A stretch of 64,000 nt of DNA from Burkholderiales bacterium (GTDB taxonomy: Bacteria > Pseudomonadota > Gammaproteobacteria > Burkholderiales > Casimicrobiaceae). The notes beneath the pieces were generated by a model. That model saw only the letters and a list, made by a program, of their open reading frames with translations. It made no database searches and was not told the DNA's origin. How positions within the stretch are numbered: position 1 is the first letter of the stretch; each line of letters opens with the position of its first letter. Of the stretch, positions 27,510 to 35,946 are shown in pieces. The stretch covers positions 1 to 64,000 of the forward strand of contig JABTUF010000007.1 in NCBI GenBank assembly GCA_015075645.1. The letters are read 5' to 3'. Position numbers and translations under genes: made by a program.

Positions 27510-28393
27510 TCATGCTGCCACGGCTTGCTCGTGCTGACTGCTGATCCAACCGGCCAGGAACCGCGCCGGCGAAACATAGCCGAGCGTCGAGTGCTTGCGC
27601 CTGCGGTTGTAGAACACCTCGATGTAGTCGAACAGATCGGCGATCGCCGCCTCGCGCGTCGCGTACCGGGTGCCATGCACGCGCTCGTTCTTCAAGCTGT
27701 TGAAGAAGCCTCGGTCGGCGCGTTGTCCCAGCAGTTCCCTTGCGGCTCATCGAGCAGGTCATGCCGAACTCGACCAGCTTGTCCTGGAACACGCCGCTCG
27801 CGTATTGGCTGCCCCTATCGGAGTGATGCATCAATCCAGGCGCCGGCTTGCGGCGAAACCACGCCATCGTCAGTGCATCGACCACGATATCCGCCGTCAT
27901 CCGCGGCTTGATCGACCAGCCGACCACCTCGCGGTTGAACAGATCGAGCACCACGGCCAGGTACAGCCAACCCTCATCGGTCCAGATGTACGTCAGATCG
28001 GCCGTCCACACCTGATTGGGCGACGCCGGCGCAAACTCCGGCCAGCAGGTTGTCCGCCACCGGCAGCGTGCCTGGAATCGGTCGTCGCCTTGAACCGGCG
28101 CTGTGCCGCGCCCTCAGGTCATGCTCCGCATCAGCCGCTCGACCCGCGCCTTGCTCACCTGGTAGCGCGCTCCGCAGCTCCTGATACATCCGCGGCGAGC
28201 CGTAGGCCGCCTTGTACTGCGCGTGCACGCTGCGCAGCACCAGCAGTTGCCCATCGGTCAGCCGTGTGCGATCCGGCCTGCCGCCACCCTTCCAGGCCCG
28301 ATACCCGCTGATGCTCACCGTCAGCGTGGTGCACATCGTCGGCAGCGGAAAGTTCTTCCGTTGCGTGTCGATCAGGCGTACTTCACAGTGCAT
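27510..28393 (-). pseudogene. IS3-family transposase OrfB (DDE integrase), frameshifted
   Basis: The rve-type integrase is readable only in three successive frames. One covers TQRKNFPLP to GSPRMYQELRS. The next covers MWTADLTYIWTDEGWLY and HHSDRGSQY, with the first two catalytic Asp residues. The last covers MKNERVHGTRY to YVSPARFLAGW. The third acidic residue lies in a stretch (expected NCWDNAPTE) hit by single-base losses. At least four indels are inferred relative to the family pattern, all deletions. It is non-functional as it stands. Confidence 0.88.
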
Positions 28394-28676
28394 CTTTCGC
28401 GAAGTACGCCGTCGCTTTTTTTAGGATTTCATTCTCCATCCGCAGCCGCGCGTTCTCGGCCCGCACCCGCGAGAGCTCCATCTGCTCCGGCGTAATCGCC
28501 TTGGCTCCCGGCGGATTGAGCTTCCCCGCCTTCGCCGCCTTCACCCAGTTTCGCAGCGTCTGCTCGACCAAACCCAGGTCGCGCGCCACGACCGCGACCC
28601 CCTGGCCGCTGCGAACCCGCTTGACCGCCAGTTCCTTGAACTCCGCCGTGAACTCCTGCTTCGGTACCTTGAACAT
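28383..28676 (-). CDS. IS3-family transposase OrfA
   Basis: A 97-residue helix-turn-helix DNA-binding subunit: KQEFTAEFKELAVKRVRSG, then VVARDLGLVEQTLRNWVKA as recognition region, and a C-terminal leucine-zipper-like stretch ARLRMENEILKKATAYFAK. It is intact, but OrfB is broken, so the element is unlikely to move by itself. The A7G slip site lies within the ILKK codons. Confidence 0.92.
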   Translation of the reverse strand: MFKVPKQEFTAEFKELAVKRVRSGQGVAVVARDLGLVEQTLRNWVKAAKAGKLNPPGAKAITPEQMELSRVRAENARLRMENEILKKATAYFAKDAL

Positions 28677-28932
28677 TCCCAGCCTCCATTTCGCCTATCC
28701 TATCCAAAGACCCTTGGAAGACGAAATTCGAGGGGAAGCTCACAGCCTTGGTGCGCACCTGCACTTGATGTGCCATTCGACTGGAGCGAGATCTCAACAC
28801 CGTACATCGCCGAGGCGTTGTGAGTGCCGTAGTTCCTTACCTCAAAGACCGCTCCCCAGATTGGCGCTTGGCCATGCTTGTAGGCTTTTGCGTAGTAGCA
28901 GACATTCTCCCCCGCATCCGCGTAGTCATCTA

Positions 28933-30061
28933 GTGTTTCGTCACGTAAATAATGTTATTATTGGTCATATGCACTTGCGGAGGCAAGGTCCATGGCCAAT
29001 CATGCGCGGCGGATCGAATTGACGGCATCTGACAGAGCGGAACTGGAGCGCCTGCAGCGATCGTCGGCGGGCCCTGCCGGACCGAGTCGCCGGGCGCGAG
29101 CCGTATTGCTCTTGGCCGACGAAACAACGGGAGCCGAGGTGGCGCGGCGTACCGGCTACACGTCGGTGCAGATCAGCCGGATTCGCCGCCGCTTCGTCGA
29201 GGACGGGCTGACCGGATTGATTGACCGTCCGCGTTCGGGTCGCCCGCCGCAACTCACCGAGGCCAAGCGAGCGCGCATCGTCGCGCTGACGCTCAGGCGC
29301 CCCAAGGGTCTGACGCACTGGAGCACCCGGGAGATCGCCGAACGGGTCGGCGTTTCCCATGCCACGGTGCATCGAATCTGGCAAGCCCATGCGCTGCAGC
29401 CCCATCGGGTCGAAACCTTCAAGTTCACGACCGATCCGCAGGCCGAAGCCAAGATCCGCGATGTGGTTGGCCTCTACCTCAATCCGCCAACCAACGCCGT
29501 GGTGCTCAGCGTCGATGAGAAGACCCAGATCCAGGCGCTCGAGCGGACTCAGCCATTGCTGCCCTTGGCCCAATCTGCCGGCCGGCAGACCCACGATTAC
29601 CATCGCCACGGCCTCACCAGCCTCTACGCTGCCCTCGAAGTTGCGTCGGGCGGGTCCTCGGCGAATGCTCCGAACGCCACACCGGCGCTGATTTCCTGCG
29701 TCCTCAAGGGTGTGAGCCGGCGCTATCGCGGACGAACTGCACGTGATTCTGGACAACTCCTCCACCCACTCGACCCCCGACGTACGCGATTGGCTGGAGA
29801 AGCACCCTAACGTCTGCTTCCACTTCACCCCGACCGGGGCCTCCTGGCTCAACATGGTCGAGGCATGGTTCGGCATCCTGACCCGCAAGTCCGTACGCCG
29901 CGGCTCCTTCGCTTCCGTCAAGGACCTTGTCCGGCATATCGGCAACTACATCGCGCATTGGAATGAGCACCCGACACCATTCGTGTGGACAAAGTCCCCC
30001 GCGGCGATCATTCGCAAGGCCGTACGTCGTGGGCGTTAACATGACTTCGGCGACACAACAC
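28933..30061 (+). mobile_element. IS630-family insertion sequence, decayed
   Basis: A 1129-bp element with matching ends GTGTTTCGTCAC and GTGTTGTGTCGC (as read inward). It is flanked by TA at 28931-28932 and 30062-30063, the target dinucleotide duplicated by IS630/Tc1 elements. Its transposase lies on the plus strand, opposite to the disrupted host gene. Precise excision at TA restores the host reading frame. Confidence 0.92.
28992..30039 (+). pseudogene. IS630-family transposase, frameshifted
   Basis: The N-terminal helix-turn-helix region (SDRAELERLQRSS, AEVARRTGYTSVQISRIRRRF) and the first DDE motif, LSVDEKTQIQAL, are in one frame to about 29650. The second part, VILDNSSTHST and TPTGASWLNMVEAWFGIL with the remaining Asp and Glu, is in another frame ending at 30039. 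Comparison with the family pattern implies losses of 1, 2 and 2 bases near 29651, 29695 and 29742. The catalytic residues survive, but the protein cannot be made without frameshifting. Confidence 0.9.
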
Positions 30062-30436
30062 TAGGTAGTTGAGTTGCAGCCACTCGAAGGATTGATTTCC
30101 ATTCTGGTTTTGCTCCTTCACAATCAGCGCGGACTGCTGGGTATTTGCAGTGCCGCCAGACGCCGCGGTTCGCGAGACAACCACGGAGTACTTGTTCAGT
30201 GGGCTCGCATCTCCGGGGTTAGGAGCTTCCGCGGTGTTGTACAGAAACTTGTTCTGTCCCGTCATGGCGAATGAGTAACCCTGGTTCACCTTGATATTCA
30301 CGTCAGTCGAGTTCTGGGTGAGGGTTACGCCATTTCCTTCCGTCAAAGTCCGATGTTCGATGTTCGTGTTTCCGAGAGTTAGCTGCTTGTAGACTTCTCG
30401 TCCTCCACCGACGTTTGAGGCTGTGTTGATTGCCAT

Positions 30437-30757
30437 GGCGCTCTCCTAACGTTGCCCCTGTTTTCGCTGGCGACAGAGTGTACACTACATGTTGTATCGG
30501 AACTTCATCGTACTCTTCGATTTCCCTACCTTCAATCCGTTCGCTATCTACCCAATGCGACTCAATGGAGCTAGCGTGTAGCCTACATTGACGTCAGTCT
30601 TGGAACCTGACTTACTCCCGCACGCTGCAACCCGCCGTGACTCGATTCGCGAACTGCCGGAGACATTCGAATCTGGCAACCAACGTACTCGGTCGATTCC
30701 GGGAATGGATCTAAGGTCATGTCTGCCACCGTCGACTGAGTTCCCGCGAAGTACCTG
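30437..30757. other. Intergenic region before the carbamoyltransferase cassette
   Basis: This 321-bp spacer separates the disrupted phage-like gene from the divergent carbamoyltransferase. It is AT-richer than the chromosome average. A TTGACG at 30598-30603 with CTTACT at 30621 is the only promoter-like pair, and it is weak. No repeat, RNA gene or convincing short ORF was seen. Confidence 0.4.
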
Positions 30758-32590
30758 ATGAAGATCCTTGGCCTCTCCGCCTACTACCACGACAGCGCCG
30801 CAGCGCTGATCGACGACGGCCGCATTGTCGCGGCCGCGCAGGAAGAACGGTTCACGCGCAAGAAGCACGACGCCGGGTTCCCGACGAACGCGATCGCGTA
30901 TTGTCTCGGCGAGGCAGCCGCGCGACTCGGCGACATCGACCGGATCGTCTTCTACGACAAGCCGCTCCTCAAGTTCGAGCGACTGCTCGAGACCTACCTC
31001 GCGAACGTGCCGCGAGGCTTTCGCTCGTTCCTGATGAGCATGCCGGTGTGGCTCAAGGACAAGCTGTACCTCAAGGCGACGCTGCGCCGCGAGTTCGCCG
31101 CGCTGGGCAGCGTCGACGAGCGGCGACTCCCGCCGCTGCTCTTCGCCGAGCACCACCAATCGCATGCGGCATCCGCGTTCTTCCCGAGCCCGTTCGAGCG
31201 CGCAGGCGTGCTGTGCCTCGACGGCGTCGGCGAATGGGCGACCACGTCGGTGTGGTTGGGCGAGGAGCATCGGCTCCATCCCCGATGGCAGATCGACTTT
31301 CCCCATTCGCTCGGCCTGCTGTACTCGGCGTTCACCTATTACACAGGTTTCCGCGTGAACAGCGGCGAGTACAAGCTGATGGGTCTCGCGCCCTACGGCG
31401 AGCCCAGGTATGTCGACGCGATCCGCGACCACCTGATCGACCTCAAGGACGATGGCACGTTCCGGCTCGACATGAGCTACTTCGACTACGCGACCGGCCT
31501 GCGCATGACCAATGCGAAGTTCGACGCGCTCTTCGGCGCCCCCCCCCGCCATCCCGACACCTCGCCGACGCAGCGCGACATGGACATCGCGCGCTCGATC
31601 CAGGTCGTCACCGAGGAGACCGTGCTGCGCCTCGCGCGCACGGTGAGACGCGAACTCGACGTCGAGCACCTCTGCCTCGCCGGCGGCGTCGCGCTCAACT
31701 GCGTCGCCAACGGACGCGTGCTGCGCGAGTCCGGCTACCGCGACCTTTGGATCCAGCCGGCCGCGGGTGACGCCGGCGGCGCCGTCGGCGCCGCCCTCGC
31801 CGCGTACTACGAATACGCCGGCCGCGAGCGTCGGCCCTCCCTCCCCGACGCGATGCGTGGCGCGTACCTCGGCCCCGCGTACACGACGTCCGAAGTGCGC
31901 GCTGCGCTCGACCGGCTCGGCGCGCCTCATGAATCGAACGAAGGCGACGCGTTGATCGAACGCGTCGCCGCGCTCCTCGCCGACGGCAAGGTGGTCGGTT
32001 GGTTCCAGGGGCGCATGGAGTTCGGCCCGCGCGCCCTCGGCGGCCGCTCGATCCTGGGCGACCCGCGCAGTCCCGCGATGCAATCGGTGCTGAACCTCAA
32101 GATCAAGTACCGCGAGTCGTTCCGCCCGTTCGCTCCGGCGGTCAAGGCCGAGGCGGTGGGCGATTGGTTCGACCTCGACCGCGCGAGCCCGTACATGCTG
32201 CTCGTCGCGCCGGTCGGCGAGCGGCATCGGCTGCTCGTCGATGACTCGGGGCTGACCGGACTCGCGCGATTGAAGCGCCAGCGCTCGAAACTGCCGGCGA
32301 TCACCCACGTCGACCACTCGGCGCGCGTGCAAACCGTCCATGCCGACACCAACCCGCGGTTCCACGCGCTGATCGAGGCGTTCGAACGGCGCACCGGGTG
32401 CCCCGTGCTCATCAACACGTCGTTCAACGTACGCGGCGAGCCGATCGTGTGCACGCCGGAGGACGCGTACCGCTGCTTCATGGGCACCGAGATGGACGCG
32501 CTCGCGATCGAGAACGTGCTGGTGCTCAAGGACGCGCAACCTTCTGCGCTGCGCGCGCGCTATCCGAAGCAGGATTTCGCGCCCGACTGA
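30758..32590 (+). CDS. NodU/SxtI-type O-carbamoyltransferase
   Basis: A 610-residue enzyme that transfers carbamoyl from carbamoyl phosphate to a hydroxyl group. The N-terminal domain begins LGLSAYYHDSAAALI and has the metal/ATP-site HHQSHA (His132, His133, His136). It also has CLDGVGEWATTSVW, GEYKLMGLAPYGEP and LAGGVALNCVANG. The C-terminal domain has EFGPRALGGRSILGDPR, KYRESFRPFAP and LINTSFNVRGEPIV. Length and order match NodU and SxtI. It leads a four-gene cassette with SxtJ-like, DUF5989 and SGNH proteins. The acceptor is unknown; an exopolysaccharide or lipid-linked sugar is plausible. Confidence 0.88.
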   Translation: MKILGLSAYYHDSAAALIDDGRIVAAAQEERFTRKKHDAGFPTNAIAYCLGEAAARLGDIDRIVFYDKPLLKFERLLETYLANVPRGFRSFLMSMPVWLKDKLYLKATLRREFAALGSVDERRLPPLLFAEHHQSHAASAFFPSPFERAGVLCLDGVGEWATTSVWLGEEHRLHPRWQIDFPHSLGLLYSAFTYYTGFRVNSGEYKLMGLAPYGEPRYVDAIRDHLIDLKDDGTFRLDMSYFDYATGLRMTNAKFDALFGAPPRHPDTSPTQRDMDIARSIQVVTEETVLRLARTVRRELDVEHLCLAGGVALNCVANGRVLRESGYRDLWIQPAAGDAGGAVGAALAAYYEYAGRERRPSLPDAMRGAYLGPAYTTSEVRAALDRLGAPHESNEGDALIERVAALLADGKVVGWFQGRMEFGPRALGGRSILGDPRSPAMQSVLNLKIKYRESFRPFAPAVKAEAVGDWFDLDRASPYMLLVAPVGERHRLLVDDSGLTGLARLKRQRSKLPAITHVDHSARVQTVHADTNPRFHALIEAFERRTGCPVLINTSFNVRGEPIVCTPEDAYRCFMGTEMDALAIENVLVLKDAQPSALRARYPKQDFAPD

Positions 32591-32592
32591 CG

Positions 32593-32997
32593 ATGACCGC
32601 GCCCGCCATAGCCCCCTCGCCCACCGAACTGCGCAAGTTCGGCTTCGTGACCGCCGCGATGGTCGCCGGGATCTTCGGGCTGCTGCTGCCGGCCATCTTC
32701 GGGCGGGCGTGGCCGCTGTGGCCGTGGATCGTCGCCGTCGCGCTCACGCTGCCGGCCGGTTTCGCGCCCTCGCTCCTCGCGCCGGTACACCGCGCGTGGA
32801 TGGCGGTCGGCGCGGTGCTGGGCTGGATCAACACCCGCATCCTGCTCGCGGCCGTGTTCTATCTCGTCGTGCTGCCCGTGGGCTTCGTCATGCGCCTCCT
32901 CGGGCGCGACCCGATGCGGCGCGCGAAATCGCCCGAGCCTTCCTACCGACAGCCGTCGATCGAACGCGCGGTCGAGGACATGGAGAGACCGTTCTGA
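32593..32997 (+). CDS. SxtJ-like membrane protein
   Basis: A 134-residue protein with two or three hydrophobic helices (about 18-62 and 82-108), beginning after a short cytosolic segment with ELRKFGFV and ending basic. The pattern ELRKFG, then W-x-VG-LG-xIN-xR-ILxxxFYLVxxPxG, matches the family of SxtJ from saxitoxin clusters. Its biochemical role is unknown, but it regularly accompanies NodU/SxtI-type carbamoyltransferases. It starts 2 bp after the carbamoyltransferase stop, and its TGA overlaps the next ATG. Confidence 0.8.
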   Translation: MTAPAIAPSPTELRKFGFVTAAMVAGIFGLLLPAIFGRAWPLWPWIVAVALTLPAGFAPSLLAPVHRAWMAVGAVLGWINTRILLAAVFYLVVLPVGFVMRLLGRDPMRRAKSPEPSYRQPSIERAVEDMERPF

Positions 32998-33149
32998 TGT
33001 GGGACCTCTTGAAGGACCTCTGGGCGTTCCTGCGCGTGCGCAAGAAGTTCTGGCTCGTGCCCATCGTGGTGGTGCTCGTGCTGCTCGGCGCGCTCCTCGT
33101 GCTGGGTCAGGGGTCGGCGATTGCGCCGTTCATCTACACGATATTCTGA
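32997..33149 (+). CDS. DUF5989 (SxtK-like) single-helix protein
   Basis: A 50-residue protein: MWDLLKDLWAFLRVRKKFWLVP, one membrane helix (about 21-40), and a short tail ending FIYTIF. WxFLRxRKKxWLxP is the family signature. The start overlaps the SxtJ stop by one base (TGATG). The trio resembles sxtI-sxtJ-sxtK in order and size. The function is unknown; it is probably an inner-membrane partner in carbamoyl transfer or export of the product. Confidence 0.82.
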   Translation: MWDLLKDLWAFLRVRKKFWLVPIVVVLVLLGALLVLGQGSAIAPFIYTIF

Positions 33150-34956
33150 ATTCGCGTCGGTCGCGATCGCGCTGATCGTCGCCGCGCTCGCGTCCTGCGC
33201 GCTCGCGCAGGGCGGCGACGAACTGCGGTCGAGAATCGACCGCGCCAAGGCGACGGCCGACGCGGGTGACCGGGTCGAGGCGCTGCGCCTGTACTCCGAC
33301 CTATCGGAGGCGTACCGGCGCGGCGGCAACACGGTCTCGGTCGACTACGTGAACGGCGAGGCCGCGCGCTTGCTCCTCGACCTCGACCGGCCCGACGATG
33401 CCGCGCGCTTGCTCCTCGACCTCGACCGGCCCGACGATGCCGCGCGCATCCTCCTCGCGTCGCGCGTTGCCGACCCGAACACCGCGCGGCGCGCGTCGCG
33501 CGACCACCTGATCGTCATCGCGCTGGAGCGTGCCGGCCGGCGCGACGAGGCACGTGCGTTCCTCGGGCGCATCCGCGCGAGCACGCCCGATGCGATTTGG
33601 AGGAACTCCCTGAGCGACGATGCCGTCCGCCTGGGCATCCCCGACCGGCCGAAGCGCTGGCGCAGCGTCGCATGGGCGCTGCTCGCCCTCGGCGCGGCGT
33701 TCGCACTCGCCGTGATCCTGTGGCGGCGACGGCGCGCCGAGGTCGTGACCGCGGCAGTCGCGTTCTTCGCGACCGTGGCCCTCGTGGAGGCGACGCTGCG
33801 CGTAGCGGTCCCCGGGCCGACCGAGGTGCGGCACCTCCTGCATCCACCGTCGCGCGTGACGATCTTCCGGCCGGAGCCTGGCGTCATGCCCGGCGTCGAG
33901 TACGCCGAGAGCCGGTTCACGACCAATGCCGCGGGTTTGCGCGGCGCGCCGATCCCGGACCCCGGCATCTTGCGCGTCCTGGCGATCGGTGGCAGCACGA
34001 CGGAAGCGCTCTATCTCGATGACCGCGATGCCTGGACCGCGGTCATGGAAGGAGCGCTGACGCAGCGCCTCGGGCGTCCAGTCTGGGTCGGCAATGCCGG
34101 CAAGTCCGGACTCACGAGCTTCGCGCACGTGTCGCAGGCCCTCGCCTACGTGGACGACATCAAGCCCGACGTGATCGTGATTCAGGCCGGCATCAACGAC
34201 CTGACGATGTGCGTATCGGGCGACAAGCAGGAACTCATCGATACCGCTTTCCGATTTCGCTGGCGCGATGCCTGGGACGCGTACGGTCACCGCATCTTTT
34301 CCGAGGTCAATCCTCCGAACGCAGGGCGCGGGCTGCGTTTGCAGGCGGTACTCGATCGTGTGCTCGAGCGCTTCGCTTCACGCAGACACACCGCCGAGGC
34401 GTCCGCGTCGATCGTGCAGGACCGGCAGGCGTCCTACTATCGCGTGCTGCGCGCGAGGCGCGAGGGCGCGCCGAAGGTCGACACCGACCCCGACATCGCG
34501 CCGTGTCTGACCGCGTTCGACGACAATCTTCGCCGCATTGCGGGCATCGTGCTCCCGCTGGGCATCCGCCTGGTGCTGGTAACGCAGGGATCGCTCTACC
34601 GCGATCCAATGCCAGACGAGGACGAGAGACTTCTGTGGTTCGGCGCCAAGGACCGCAGCGTCTTCGGTGAACCCCCCGCCCCGCAGTACTACTCGGCTCC
34701 CGTGATGATGCGGGCGCTGGCGCGCTACAACGTAGTCACGTTGCGGCTGTGCGAGGAAAAGAAGCTCGTGTGCGTCGACGCCGACGCGCTGCTGCCGCAT
34801 ACGACCGCCACCTACTACGACGACGTGCACCTGAACATCGCCGGGGCGCGCAGCCTGGGCGAAGCGGTCGCGTCGGCGGTAGCAAGGGCAGTCGCCCTGC
34901 CGTCGCAGGACGGCCCGGTCCTCCAGACAATCCCGCCAATGCAGCGTGCACCATGA
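33121..34956 (+). CDS. Membrane-anchored SGNH/GDSL hydrolase-like protein
   Basis: A 611-residue protein overlapping DUF5989 by 29 bp if TTG 33121 is the start, the only option keeping the N-terminal hydrophobic segment. That segment (about 11-30) is a signal or anchor. A helical repeat-like region and another membrane helix (about 183-200 and 205-225) precede the SGNH domain. Block motifs are GGST with Ser292, QAGIND and YYDDVH with Asp568 and His570. Such enzymes add or remove acyl groups on surface glycans, consistent with the carbamoyltransferase cassette. It contains an exact in-frame 39-bp duplication. Confidence 0.78.
   Translation: MRRSSTRYSEFASVAIALIVAALASCALAQGGDELRSRIDRAKATADAGDRVEALRLYSDLSEAYRRGGNTVSVDYVNGEAARLLLDLDRPDDAARLLLDLDRPDDAARILLASRVADPNTARRASRDHLIVIALERAGRRDEARAFLGRIRASTPDAIWRNSLSDDAVRLGIPDRPKRWRSVAWALLALGAAFALAVILWRRRRAEVVTAAVAFFATVALVEATLRVAVPGPTEVRHLLHPPSRVTIFRPEPGVMPGVEYAESRFTTNAAGLRGAPIPDPGILRVLAIGGSTTEALYLDDRDAWTAVMEGALTQRLGRPVWVGNAGKSGLTSFAHVSQALAYVDDIKPDVIVIQAGINDLTMCVSGDKQELIDTAFRFRWRDAWDAYGHRIFSEVNPPNAGRGLRLQAVLDRVLERFASRRHTAEASASIVQDRQASYYRVLRARREGAPKVDTDPDIAPCLTAFDDNLRRIAGIVLPLGIRLVLVTQGSLYRDPMPDEDERLLWFGAKDRSVFGEPPAPQYYSAPVMMRALARYNVVTLRLCEEKKLVCVDADALLPHTTATYYDDVHLNIAGARSLGEAVASAVARAVALPSQDGPVLQTIPPMQRAP
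33361..33438 (+). repeat. Exact 39-bp in-frame tandem duplication
   Basis: Bases 33361-33399 and 33400-33438 are identical, giving two copies of a 13-residue segment (AARLLLDLDRPDD). A partial third start (GCCGCGCGC) follows. Identity at synonymous sites points to recent duplication or an assembly effect. It lies in the helical region before the second membrane helix, so the catalytic domain is not affected. Confidence 0.95.
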
Positions 34957-35095
34957 GGTGGCTATGCGAGTCTCCGCCAATTCTCGGGAGAATCGTATGC
35001 CGTCGCACATCCGCGCCCGCGGGTCGTCGCGTAGGTCGAGCCACCGCCAGCGCGACCAGGTGACCCCGCTCGGGCGTGGCGGCTTTCCCTGCCGA

Positions 35096-35398
35096 CTACG
35101 TCGTCGGCACGGCGATCAGGCGCACGCCCAATGCAGCGCAGACGCGCCGGATCGTGTCGAAGCGTGGATCGGCACCGGGGCGCAGCGCCTTGTACAGCGC
35201 CTCGCGGCCGATGCCCGCACCCTCCGCGATCGCGGTCATGCCGCGCGCACGTGCCACCGTGCCCAATGCCTCGGCGAGCGCGGCCTGGTCGTCTTCGGCG
35301 AGCACGATGTTGATGTAGTCCGCGACGGCGGCGTCGCTGTCGAGCAATTCGGCCATGTCGAATTCGCGCAGCGTGGAAACCTTCGTTCGCTTGCCCAT
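35096..35398 (-). CDS. HI1420-family (HigA-like) antitoxin
   Basis: A 100-residue helix-turn-helix protein: LREFDMAELLDSDAAVADYINIVLAEDD at the start (read in pieces) is the typical opening of the addiction-module antidote family. The recognition region MTAIAEGAGIGREALYKALR follows, ending LRLIAVP-like. It lies 3 bp after the toxin stop, in the toxin-first order usual for this type. It probably represses the operon through the palindrome at 35708-35723. Confidence 0.87.
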   Translation of the reverse strand: MGKRTKVSTLREFDMAELLDSDAAVADYINIVLAEDDQAALAEALGTVARARGMTAIAEGAGIGREALYKALRPGADPRFDTIRRVCAALGVRLIAVPTT

Positions 35399-35401
35399 GC
35401 T

Positions 35402-35698
35402 TCAATCCTCGAGTTTCGCGGCGAGCCGCTTCGCCGCCGCGATGTCGCGGCCCTGTGTGCGCTTGGTGCCGCCGCCGAGCATGACGATGAGGACACGGCC
35501 ACGCCGGACGAAGTACATGCGCCACCCGGGACCGAAATCCTCGCGCAGCTCGAATACGCCTTCGCCGACAGGCGCAACGTCACCCAGGGAGCCACGCTGC
35601 ACCTTCTCCAATCGACGGCCGAGGCGTATCCGCGTCAGTCGGTCGTCAACGCCGGCAAGCCATTCCCGGAATCGGTCGGTTTGCCTGACCTGGTACAC
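35402..35698 (-). CDS. HigB-like toxin (RelE superfamily killer protein)
   Basis: A 98-residue basic protein: VRQTDRFREWLAGVDDRLTR, then GDVAPVGEGVFELREDFGPG, WRMYFVRRGRVLIVMLGGGTKRTQ and a terminal AAKRLAAKL. This is the pattern of phage-derived Gp49-like/HI1419 killer proteins. GTG 35698 is chosen, as the family starts with a short strand before the first helix and no ATG is available. It begins 10 bp after a perfect palindrome and is followed at once by the antitoxin gene. Confidence 0.86.
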   Translation of the reverse strand: MYQVRQTDRFREWLAGVDDRLTRIRLGRRLEKVQRGSLGDVAPVGEGVFELREDFGPGWRMYFVRRGRVLIVMLGGGTKRTQGRDIAAAKRLAAKLED

Positions 35699-35707
35699 CC
35701 GCCAAGT

Positions 35708-35723
35708 GTATTCGATCGAATAC
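35708..35723. promoter_or_regulatory. 16-bp palindromic operator of the HigBA-like operon
   Basis: A perfect palindrome, GTATTCGATCGAATAC, lies 9 bp upstream of the toxin GTG (minus strand). Its position and symmetry suit binding by the HigA-like antitoxin dimer. Confidence 0.7.
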
Positions 35724-35946
35724 GGACGGTCAAGCTGCCGTCTCGACGGCGGGTAGCGCAAGGTGACGACCGTCGAGAACTCCGAGAACTCGGCGCGCGA
35801 GGTCGCGCTCGCCACCGGTATCACGCGCTGACCGTGCCCGCCGGAAAACGACGGCAGCAGGCCGGCAGGCCCGCTTGACAGTCCCGGGTCGGGCCCGGAC
35901 ATTGCCGACGGTGGAAGCCTGAGCTGCCGATTTTCGGAGGAATGGA

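Larger units (their letters stand above)
27471..28742 (-). mobile_element. IS3-family insertion sequence, decayed
   Basis: A 1272-bp element with ends TGAGCTTCCC and GGGAAGCTCA inside imperfect inverted repeats of about 32 bp (second shared block TTTCGTC..CCAAGGG). It is flanked by the 3-bp target duplication CAG at 27468-27470 and 28743-28745. It encodes an intact orfA and a frameshifted orfB on the minus strand. An A7G run (minus strand, 28416-28422) could be the slippery site of normal orfA-orfB frameshifting. Confidence 0.92.
27065..30436 (-). pseudogene. Phage-like gene split by two insertion sequences
   Basis: Removing both insertion sequences and one copy of each target duplication joins 30436-30062, 28930-28743 and 27467-27065 into an uninterrupted 966-bp frame of 321 codons plus stop. 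The product starts MAINTASNVGGGREVYKQL and is rich in Asn, Thr, Ser and Gly, with VNIKVNQGYSFAMTGQNKF, HVGLLLGKGQTIKFLSG and a C-terminal VMVDGTTLYVPVCSN. Composition resembles phage tail-fibre or other virion surface proteins, but I do not recognise the family. The ATG has an AGGAGAG ribosome site. The joints are exact, so disruption appears young relative to point decay of this gene. Confidence 0.8.

Noticed and set aside
29704..30042. Minus-strand ORF inside the IS630 element
   Set aside because: Antisense to the second half of the transposase, which shows the expected DDE motifs on the plus strand.
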